Assembly (NCBI GenBank): GCA_934132805.1
Contig: CAKPAB010000055.1
Span: forward strand, 1 to 5,383
Length of the DNA stretch: 5,383 nt
Reading direction: 5' to 3'
From: an uncultured Clostridia bacterium
GTDB lineage: Bacteria > Bacillota > Clostridia > TANB77 > CAG-508
Of this stretch, positions 1-4,103 are shown in pieces (position 1 is the first letter of the stretch; every line of letters starts with the position of its first letter). Below the pieces are notes generated by a model that was not told the DNA's origin, searched no databases, and was given only the letters and a program-made list of their open reading frames with translations. Both the position numbers and the translations under genes were made by a program.

Positions 1-74
1 GATGTAGCGTAGTTGGTTAACGCGCCAGTTTGTGGCACTGGAGACCGTGGGTTCGAGTCCCATCTTCCACCCCA
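1..74 (+). tRNA. tRNA-His (anticodon GTG), 5' end cut off by the window
   Basis: Cloverleaf read directly: D stem gcgt/acgc, anticodon stem ccagt/actgg with loop ttGTGgc (anticodon GTG at 34-36 of the tRNA), T stem gtggg/cccat with loop ttcgagt, then acceptor strand cttccac, discriminator C73 and an encoded CCA at 72-74. C73 is the histidine identity base that pairs with the extra G-1, which would lie just outside the window together with the first three acceptor bases. The visible acceptor strand gatg pairs with the 3' strand except for an apparent T6:T67 mismatch. The gene is the first of a tRNA pair, nine bases before tRNA-Gln, and its promoter is outside the window. Confidence 0.95.
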
Positions 75-82
75 GTATATAT

Positions 83-157
83 TGGACTGTAGCCAAGCGG
101 TAAGGCACCAGACTTTGACTCTGGCATGCGCTAGTTCGAATCTAGCCAGTCCAGCCA
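83..157 (+). tRNA. tRNA-Gln (anticodon TTG)
   Basis: Complete cloverleaf: acceptor tggactg/cagtcca, D arm gcc-aagcggtaa-ggc, anticodon stem ccaga/tctgg with loop ctTTGac, T stem gctag/ctagc with loop ttcgaat, discriminator G73 and encoded CCA at 155-157. The TTG anticodon reads CAA and, by wobble, CAG. It is probably cotranscribed with the tRNA-His ahead of it (nine-base gap) and is followed at once by a terminator-like hairpin. A second glutamine tRNA with anticodon CTG lies at 3359-3433. Confidence 0.97.
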
Positions 158-163
158 AAATAG

Positions 164-205
164 ATAGCAATTTTCATTAAATTGGAAATTGCTATTATTA
201 GTTTT
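164..205 (+). terminator. Probable terminator of the tRNA-His/tRNA-Gln unit
   Basis: Inverted repeat atagcaattt (164-173) / aaattgctat (186-195): ten perfect pairs around a 12-base loop, followed by a T-rich but interrupted tract (tattagtttt). It begins seven bases after the tRNA CCA end. The stem is AT-rich and the T tract is broken, so termination may be incomplete and some readthrough into the next gene is possible. Confidence 0.6.
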
Positions 206-258
206 ATATATTAGGAAATGCAAAGCCCAACTTTAGTAATAAAAACAAAATAAACACA

Positions 259-264
259 TATAAT
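259..264 (+). promoter_or_regulatory. Possible -10 element for the TIGR04086-type gene
   Basis: A TATAAT hexamer lies 56 bases before the start at 321. No convincing -35 is found 16-18 bases upstream (gtaata at 17) and there is no TGn extension. In such AT-rich DNA the hexamer alone is weak evidence. The alternative is readthrough from the upstream tRNA unit. Nothing else is visible in the 158-320 gap. Confidence 0.25.
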
Positions 265-320
265 TGAATATAAAAGCTGAATAGAAAAATAAGTGCTTTA
301 TGAAGGGAATGTGGTGAACT

Positions 321-707
321 ATGGAAAATATGCAAGTAAATGAAAATAAAACAATAACTAATATAGCAAAAGGAGTAGGAATATCACTAATAACAACAAT
401 AATGTTATTATTAATATTTTCAATTATTTTAACATATTCAAACATAGAAGAAAAAGTAATAAGTCCTGTAATAATGATTATAACATCAATAAGTATACTA
501 ATAGGAAGTTCAATAGTAAATATAAAAATGAAGAAAAATGGACTATTAAATGGGGCAATAATAGGAATATCATATATAATAATAATATATTTAATATCTA
601 GTATTTTAAACTGGAAATTCACATTAAATATGCAATCAATAATAATGGTAGCAGCTGCAATTATATTTGGAATTTTAGGTGGAATACTAGGAGTAAATAA
701 AAGATAG
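321..707 (+). CDS. Small four-helix membrane protein, TIGR04086/YrzE-like
   Basis: A 128-residue integral membrane protein. Four hydrophobic segments are visible at about residues 18-40, 47-67, 75-97 and 105-125, with a polar N-terminus of about 15 residues and a very short tail (NKR). The layout, the length, and the KNGLLNGAIIG stretch (72-82) before helix 3 match my recollection of the TIGR04086/YrzE (DUF3792-like) family of Firmicutes, whose function is not known. The start at 321 is supported by ggtg at 312-315, five bases upstream; a second ATG at 330 lacks its own ribosome binding site. Isoleucine is coded mostly by ATA. The gene has its own hairpin terminator and appears to be a single-gene unit, so no functional link to the downstream surface operon is implied. 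Confidence is high that it is a gene and moderate for the family. Confidence 0.85.
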   Translation: MENMQVNENKTITNIAKGVGISLITTIMLLLIFSIILTYSNIEEKVISPVIMIITSISILIGSSIVNIKMKKNGLLNGAIIGISYIIIIYLISSILNWKFTLNMQSIIMVAAAIIFGILGGILGVNKR

Positions 708-712
708 AAAAA

Positions 713-760
713 AGTCTAAAATATAGATTTTATAGATGCATTAAATCTATATTTTTGGCT
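713..760 (+). terminator. Hairpin terminator after the small membrane protein gene
   Basis: Core stem of 13 perfect pairs, aaaatatagattt (718-730) with aaatctatatttt (743-755), around a 12-base loop. After one T:T mismatch it extends by agtc (713-716) with ggct (757-760), one pair being G:U. It starts five bases after the stop codon. The descending arm is T-rich and is followed by ttaattt. The A-rich ascending arm means it could act on both strands. Confidence 0.7.
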
Positions 761-786
761 TTAATTTGCACTTTTAAAGAGCTATA

Positions 787-803
787 TGTCGATTTTTGTC
801 GAA
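787..803 (+). promoter_or_regulatory. Tandem Spo0A-box-like sites upstream of the surface operon
   Basis: Two copies in the same orientation exactly 10 bp apart: TGTCGAT (787-793) and TGTCGAA (797-803, within TTTGTCGAA at 795-803). TGTCGAA is the known core of the Spo0A binding site (0A box), and tandem boxes one helical turn apart are typical of Spo0A-controlled promoters such as Bacillus spoIIG. Here they end nine bases before the -35 hexamer. Only one other TGTCG-type core was seen in the window, at 3932-3938. Activation versus repression cannot be told from sequence. Confidence 0.55.
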
Positions 804-812
804 AAGTTTTTG

Positions 813-841
813 TTGACAAATATAAAAAAACAAAGTATAAT
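813..841 (+). promoter_or_regulatory. Consensus SigA-type promoter of the TasA-like operon
   Basis: TTGACA (813-818), a 17-bp spacer, then TATAAT (836-841): a perfect match to the vegetative consensus. Transcription would start near 848, leaving a leader of about 120 bases before the first gene. No other promoter is apparent within the operon, so all four genes are probably made from this one. Confidence 0.85.
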
Positions 842-954
842 CAATTTACATTTTCATATTTTTATAATTTAAATCAAAACAGCAGTTTATTATAAAAATG
901 AACTTTGCTAAAATCAAAATTCAAAAAAATATCCAAAAATTAAAATTGAATAAC

Positions 955-961
955 AAGGAGG
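955..961 (+). promoter_or_regulatory. Ribosome binding site that fixes a TTG start at 969
   Basis: AAGGAGG is a perfect Shine-Dalgarno sequence. The in-frame ATG at 963 is only one base away, too close to be used, while the TTG at 969 is seven bases away, the optimal spacing. The TTG is also followed directly by a Lys-rich signal-peptide start (MKKSKK). Confidence 0.8.
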
Positions 962-968
962 AATGCTA

Positions 969-1553
969 TTGAAAAAGAGTAAAAAAATAGTAATAACAAT
1001 TATTGCGATTATAGCAATATTAGCATCATTTATAGGAGGACAAGTATATGCAAAATATATGTCACGAGTTACAGGAAATGGAACAGCGGAAATTGCAAAC
1101 TGGAGTTTTAAAGTGAATGACAATTCAGAAAAAATGCAAACAATTTCATTAGTTTCAACAGTAGACAATGGAACATTGGTAGGAAACAAAATTGCACCAG
1201 GTACAGCGGGAAATATTTGTATAAACATAGATGCAACAGGTGCTGATGTAGGAGTAAACTATGCAATAAAATTCCGCAATGAAACACCAAGACCACGTAA
1301 TTTAATCTTTGAATATAAAGGAATATCATATAATTCATTAGAAGAAATAGAATCAGATTTAGTAGGAACTATAAATGCTAATGATGAGCAAAAAGTTAAA
1401 AAAATAGTAATAACTTGGAAGTGGTTATATGAATCAGGACAAACTGATGAAGGGATAATAAGATATGATGGAATGGATACAGAAGATTCAAAAATTGGAA
1501 GTTATACTTTTGATGTAGTTGTTTCAGGAACACAAGTTACACCAACAAAATAA
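969..1553 (+). CDS. TasA/camelysin-like secreted protein (operon gene 1)
   Basis: A 194-residue protein from the TTG start. It has a basic N-terminus (MKKSKK), a hydrophobic core at about 7-25, and a signal peptidase site most likely after A28 (V26-Y27-A28, then K29-Y30). The mature part of about 166 residues is beta-rich and has no other membrane segment or LPXTG signal. Motifs seen are G36-x-G-x-A-x-I-A-x-W45-S-F-K-V (first strand), KIAPG (74-78), W150-K-W-L-Y-E (150-155), DT near 170-171, and a final SYTFDVVVSGTQV. These fit my recollection of TasA/CalY-like proteins of Clostridia, which polymerise into extracellular matrix fibres in Bacillus. It is paralogous to gene 3 of this operon. The strongest promoter and ribosome binding site of the locus sit in front of it, as expected for the major subunit. 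The family call comes from motifs, not a search. Confidence 0.7.
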   Translation: MKKSKKIVITIIAIIAILASFIGGQVYAKYMSRVTGNGTAEIANWSFKVNDNSEKMQTISLVSTVDNGTLVGNKIAPGTAGNICINIDATGADVGVNYAIKFRNETPRPRNLIFEYKGISYNSLEEIESDLVGTINANDEQKVKKIVITWKWLYESGQTDEGIIRYDGMDTEDSKIGSYTFDVVVSGTQVTPTK

Positions 1554-1604
1554 AAAGTATTATGAAAATATGAAAATGTATTTTTATATAAAAGGAGGTT
1601 AACC

Positions 1605-2153
1605 ATGAATGTACCAATATTTAAAAAAGGAAAATTATATAATACAAGTGTTAAATATAGCAATAACAAAATAGAAAAAATACTAACTGCAACAATAGTC
1701 ATTTTTACTGTTATGTTAGTAATGTTTGGCGGTTATAGTATGGCGAAGATAATGGATGAAATTGTAATAAAAGCAAATGCACAAATTGCAGAGCCAATTT
1801 TGACAATTGAAAATAACCCGGCAATAGATATAACAGAAACACAAAATTATGGAGAATATTCTTTTAAGGTAAAAAATTATAATGAACAAAACAAGTTATC
1901 AGAAACAGATTTAAAATATTACATTGAGATAATTTCAGCACAAGATAAATCTATAAAAATAGAATTATATCAGGATGATAAGAAAATAGATTTATTAGAC
2001 AATAAAACAGAGTATATACAAATTTCAAAAAACAAAAAAGAAGAGAGAGAATATAAAATCAAAATAACATATGCTAATGATAATACTGAGCAATTGAATG
2101 ACATAGTAGAGAAAATACAAGTAAAAGTACATACAGAACAAGAAAAGGCATAA
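1605..2153 (+). CDS. Membrane-anchored or secreted beta-rich protein (operon gene 2)
   Basis: A 182-residue protein with an unusually long polar, basic N-terminus (about 26 residues), one hydrophobic segment at about 27-44, then SMAKIM (45-50), which lines up with the cleavage motifs of genes 1 and 4. The exterior part starts KANAQIAEPIL and contains YSFKVKNYNE (85-94), then alternating short hydrophobic and charged strands typical of a small beta-sandwich. The tail is charged (HTEQEKA). The start is set by AAAGGAGG at 1591-1598, six bases from ATG. It follows gene 1 by 51 bp and precedes gene 3 by 9 bp. The KVKNYNE...SE..L.Y.IEI pattern recalls proteins seen beside TasA-like genes in Clostridia, but I know no experimental function. 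A minor subunit, anchor or assembly partner of gene 1 is an inference. Confidence 0.6.
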   Translation: MNVPIFKKGKLYNTSVKYSNNKIEKILTATIVIFTVMLVMFGGYSMAKIMDEIVIKANAQIAEPILTIENNPAIDITETQNYGEYSFKVKNYNEQNKLSETDLKYYIEIISAQDKSIKIELYQDDKKIDLLDNKTEYIQISKNKKEEREYKIKITYANDNTEQLNDIVEKIQVKVHTEQEKA

Positions 2154-2162
2154 GGTGAAACA

Positions 2163-2792
2163 ATGAAAAATAGAGTTAAAATTTTAAAAATAATAATGAT
2201 TCTTGCAATATTAGTAATATTAATATTAATAAAAATATTCTTATCTAGAAATTTTTTAAAACAATCAAAAATGGACGATTTTTTATTTCTAAAAATATTT
2301 CAAAATTCCCCCAAAGATAATGCTAGAGACAAAGACTACAGTTTTAGAGTACATTATGAAAATATGAATTTTAAAAGCATAAATTTTGTGGATACAATAA
2401 AAAAAGACACAGTTTTAAATGGAAAGATAGCTCCAGGAATGAATGGGAAGTTTAATGTTATATTAAATTCTAATCAAGATTTGTATTATAAAGTAGAATT
2501 TGAAAGCATAAATGAAAAACCACAAAATTTAAACTTTGTAGCTATTATAAATGGAGAAAAATTGGTAAAGGCAAATACGTTAGAAGAGTTGGGGCAAGGG
2601 ATACATGGAAAAATAGAAAAAGGCAAAAAAATAAATATAACGGTTTTGTGGTATTGGCCTTATGAAAATGAGAAAAAAATGGAAGAAGTAGATAATCAAG
2701 ACACATATGATGGTGAAAATATAAAAAAATATCAATTTAATGTTTGTGTTTTAGGTGAAGAAGCATATAAGGAAGGTGAAGATAATGCTTAA
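2163..2792 (+). CDS. Divergent TasA-like paralogue, probably membrane-anchored (operon gene 3)
   Basis: A 209-residue protein with a hydrophobic segment at about 8-27 and a homologue of the gene 1 domain from residue 59. Aligned motifs are YSFRV (59-63), GKIAPG (87-92), Y109-K-V-E-F, TLEEL (139-143), WYWPYE (163-168), DTYDG (180-184) and YQFNVCVLG (190-198). The segment between the hydrophobic region and YSFRV (SRNFLKQSKMDDF...) has none of gene 1's Y-A-K-Y cleavage motif or its G-x-A-x-I-A-x-W strand. The protein may therefore stay anchored in the membrane, for example as a base or cap for a fibre; this is inference. The start at 2163 is supported by aaggtga overlapping the stop of gene 2, which lies nine bases upstream, implying translational coupling. 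The last 8 bases overlap gene 4. Confidence 0.65.
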   Translation: MKNRVKILKIIMILAILVILILIKIFLSRNFLKQSKMDDFLFLKIFQNSPKDNARDKDYSFRVHYENMNFKSINFVDTIKKDTVLNGKIAPGMNGKFNVILNSNQDLYYKVEFESINEKPQNLNFVAIINGEKLVKANTLEELGQGIHGKIEKGKKINITVLWYWPYENEKKMEEVDNQDTYDGENIKKYQFNVCVLGEEAYKEGEDNA

Positions 2793-3327
2793 AAAATTTT
2801 TAAAAATGTCTTTAATATTTGTGTTGTGTTTGATGGTAGTTTTACAAATTACAAAGTCATATGCCAAATATGTGATTCAAAATGAGTTTGATGTTGCAAA
2901 TGTAAATATTGATAGAACTCCTCCTAAAATAGAATTGCTTAATATACAAAATAGTGATGTTGAATATGGAAATTATGTAAATAAAACACATACAGTAATA
3001 GCTAAAATTAAAATATTAGATAAAAATTTATATGAACTTTTGGCAGATAGTCAACATTTTAAGATTAAAGTTGGAGAGATATTTGTAGATAATGTTGGAG
3101 TTGAGTTTGGAGAAGTTATTGATAAAAGTGATGGGAAAATTATTGATATTGCTATAAGTAATTTGGAGTTTGATGGTAAATTACAATTATTTTTTGATGA
3201 AGGTTTTGCTGTTGATGCAGGAGGATTAAAAAGTGAAAAGATGATTGTTAGTACTGATATTGTAATTGATAATAATATTCCTATTGTTCAAGGAGAAAGT
3301 GATGAAATTAGTATAGACAAATTTTAA
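2785..3327 (+). CDS. Secreted Ig-like protein with DRTPP motif (operon gene 4)
   Basis: A 180-residue protein with a signal peptide: basic start MLKKFLK, hydrophobic core at about 8-22, likely cleavage after A27 (S25-Y26-A27, then K28-Y29), the same site type as gene 1. The mature part begins with a strand ending in D43-R-T-P-P-K-I, a motif common at the start of bacterial Ig-like domains, and closes near 160-167 with VIDNNIP, resembling the end of such a domain. This suggests a single domain over about 40-165. The start at 2785 is preferred over an in-frame ATG at 2755 because GGTGA (2775-2779) is five bases ahead and the signal peptide follows directly; the gene then overlaps gene 3 by 8 bases (coupling). 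It favours ATT over ATA for Ile (about 15 to 8 by my count), unlike the ATA-rich gene at 321. Exact role is unknown; a matrix or surface accessory protein is inferred. Confidence 0.65.
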   Translation: MLKKFLKMSLIFVLCLMVVLQITKSYAKYVIQNEFDVANVNIDRTPPKIELLNIQNSDVEYGNYVNKTHTVIAKIKILDKNLYELLADSQHFKIKVGEIFVDNVGVEFGEVIDKSDGKIIDIAISNLEFDGKLQLFFDEGFAVDAGGLKSEKMIVSTDIVIDNNIPIVQGESDEISIDKF

Positions 3328-3342
3328 AATTTGTGGTAGTAT
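3314..3342 (+). promoter_or_regulatory. Possible promoter of tRNA-Gln(CTG), overlapping the operon end
   Basis: TAGACA (3314-3319), 17 bp, then TAGTAT (3337-3342): 5/6 and 4/6 matches, placing the start near 3350, just before the tRNA. The spacer includes the stop codon of operon gene 4 and most of an 18-bp perfect palindrome (3317-3334). Without this promoter the tRNA would depend on readthrough from the surface operon. Confidence 0.3.
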
Positions 3343-3358
3343 AGATTTGGTTTTACAT

Positions 3359-3433
3359 TGGGGTATCGCCAAGCGGTAAGGCAACCGGCTCTGACCCGGT
3401 CATTCGTAAGTTCGAATCTTACTACCCCAGCCA
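3359..3433 (+). tRNA. tRNA-Gln (anticodon CTG)
   Basis: Complete cloverleaf: acceptor tggggta/tacccca, D arm gcc-aagcggtaa-ggc, anticodon stem accgg/ccggt with loop ctCTGac (anticodon at 3391-3393), T stem gtaag/cttac with loop ttcgaat, discriminator G73 and encoded CCA at 3431-3433. It reads CAG only. It lies 31 bases after the surface operon and nine bases from the 3' end of a convergent gene. No hairpin terminator follows; only a short T-rich stretch (tttattttt) is present. Confidence 0.97.
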
Positions 3434-3442
3434 AATTTATTT

Positions 3443-3781
3443 TTAAAAATCTTCTCCAGAATAATTTACATCAGTATAACAATCTTCGCACATGCAATCA
3501 TTCATTTCATATTCTTCTTTTGATATTCTTTTAAAACATCTTTCACAGTAAAATTTTTCGTTTTCTGTACGAAAGGGTGTCGGATTTGGCTGATAAGCTT
3601 TATAAGAATTATTTACTATTTTCTCATCTTTCTTTTTATCTTTGTTTTTATTTTTAAAAGAATATATAATAATTGAAAATATTATATATATGAGTTGAGC
3701 AAGATAATAAAGTATTCCCTCTACTATTGCAAATCCTGCCATACATAATAATATTAATAATGCTAGAAAAGCACCAGCCAT
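3443..3781 (-). CDS. Small membrane protein with C-terminal zinc-ribbon-like tail
   Basis: A 112-residue protein. Residues about 3-42 are strongly hydrophobic (one long helix or a hairpin of two), followed by a very basic stretch (KNKNKDKKKDEK, 43-54), a linker, then a cysteine module: YCERC (C79, C82) and CMCEDC (C96, C98, C101). Two CxxC pairs about 15 residues apart suggest a small zinc-binding ribbon, here probably cytoplasmic by the positive-inside rule. The start is placed at the ATG at 3781-3779 because AAAGGGGG (3796-3789) is seven bases upstream; an in-frame ATG at 3799 has no ribosome binding site. The gene converges on tRNA-Gln and diverges from the prepilin-like gene. I do not recognise a named family. 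Confidence 0.75.
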   Translation of the reverse strand: MAGAFLALLILLCMAGFAIVEGILYYLAQLIYIIFSIIIYSFKNKNKDKKKDEKIVNNSYKAYQPNPTPFRTENEKFYCERCFKRISKEEYEMNDCMCEDCYTDVNYSGEDF

Positions 3782-3831
3782 AATAAAACCCCCTTTCATA
3801 GAACTATTTTAATAATTCAAGTATTTTTTCT

Positions 3832-3852
3832 TTTAAAAGTTACTCTTTTAAA
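3832..3852 (-). repeat. Small hairpin in the leader of the zinc-ribbon gene
   Basis: Perfect 8-bp inverted repeat tttaaaag/cttttaaa around a five-base loop. On the minus strand it lies in the predicted leader between the promoter near 3900 and the start at 3781. It is very AT-rich, so its stability and meaning are doubtful. Confidence 0.3.
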
Positions 3853-3895
3853 TTACTCAATATAGATTTCTGCTTTACATAATATTACTATTTAT

Positions 3896-3924
3896 ATTAT
3901 AGCAAAAAAAGCTTGTTTGAGCAA
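3896..3924 (-). promoter_or_regulatory. Predicted promoter of the zinc-ribbon gene
   Basis: On the minus strand TATAAT (3901-3896) is perfect and lies 17 bp from a weak -35, TTGCTC (3924-3919). A poor -35 next to an activator site is common in Spo0A-activated SigA promoters. Predicted start near 3889, giving a leader of about 108 bases. Confidence 0.5.
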
Positions 3925-3938
3925 GACAAAATTCGACA
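3922..3938 (-). promoter_or_regulatory. Spo0A-box-like site at the zinc-ribbon gene promoter
   Basis: Minus-strand TGTCGAA (3938-3932) is a perfect 0A-box core. Ten bases further in the same orientation is TGTCTTG (3928-3922), which keeps only the TGTC half and overlaps the -35 region. The geometry, two boxes at 10-bp spacing just upstream of a weak -35, mirrors the site at 787-803. Confidence 0.4.
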
Positions 3939-3949
3939 TTTAGATAAAT

Positions 3950-3994
3950 GATTATCCGTTACAATTCACAGTCTGTAAGTTGTAACGATTATCC
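3950..3994. repeat. Palindrome with flanking direct repeats in the divergent control region
   Basis: cgttacaa (3957-3964) is inverted as ttgtaacg (3980-3987). The arms continue inward with one G:U-type and one C:A mismatch to a three-base centre (gtc), giving about 14 bp per side. The octamer gattatcc occurs as a direct repeat at both edges (3950-3957 and 3987-3994). The element sits about 83 and 90 bp upstream of the two predicted divergent starts and is outside both transcripts, so it looks like a DNA operator rather than an RNA structure. Confidence 0.55.
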
Positions 3995-4026
3995 AATAAT
4001 AAACTTGTAAAAAGTAATAAACAGCA

Positions 4027-4055
4027 TTGACTATTTAAAAATGATATGATAATAT
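4027..4055 (+). promoter_or_regulatory. Predicted promoter of the prepilin-like gene
   Basis: TTGACT (4027-4032), 17 bp, then TAATAT (4050-4055), preceded by TGA, an extended -10 (TGn). Predicted start near 4062, 42 bases before the ATG. An overlapping GATAAT (4048-4053) would give a 15-bp spacer and is less likely. Together with the minus-strand promoter, this accounts for the 322-bp gene-free stretch 3782-4103. Confidence 0.6.
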
Positions 4056-4103
4056 TTTTAATAAGGAAAAGAGATATACAAATGAATATTTATGGAGGAG
4101 AAT

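Noticed and set aside
233..622. Minus-strand open frame opposite the small membrane protein gene
   Set aside because: It is antisense to a gene with a ribosome binding site and clear four-helix pattern; its Ile/Phe-rich translation is a by-product of the AT-rich opposite strand.
848..968. Riboswitch or T-box in the operon leader
   Set aside because: The leader is low-complexity and lacks conserved riboswitch or T-box motifs, an antiterminator/terminator pair, or stable hairpins.
963..971. ATG at 963 as the start of operon gene 1
   Set aside because: It is one base from the Shine-Dalgarno sequence; the TTG at 969 has ideal spacing.
914..1702. Minus-strand open frames at 914-1228, 1108-1338 and 1502-1702
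   Set aside because: All lie opposite operon genes 1 and 2, which have perfect ribosome binding sites and signal peptides; no ribosome binding site or motif supports the antisense frames.
2755..2787. ATG at 2755 as the start of operon gene 4
   Set aside because: It would deepen the overlap with gene 3 and place ten extra residues before the signal peptide; the ATG at 2785 has GGTGA at good spacing.
3317..3334. Perfect 18-bp palindrome at the end of the surface operon as a terminator
   Set aside because: It has no loop, an all-AT centre and no following T tract; it is more likely incidental, though it overlaps a possible tRNA promoter.
134..3436. Shared sequence at the 3' ends of the two tRNA-Gln genes as att sites bounding an integrated element
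   Set aside because: The short matches (agttcgaatct, ccagccaaa) are conserved tRNA positions; no integrase, recombinase or phage gene is visible between them.
3782..3799. Upstream ATG at 3799 for the zinc-ribbon gene
   Set aside because: No ribosome binding site precedes it, and the strong AAAGGGGG lies downstream of it, seven bases before the ATG at 3781.
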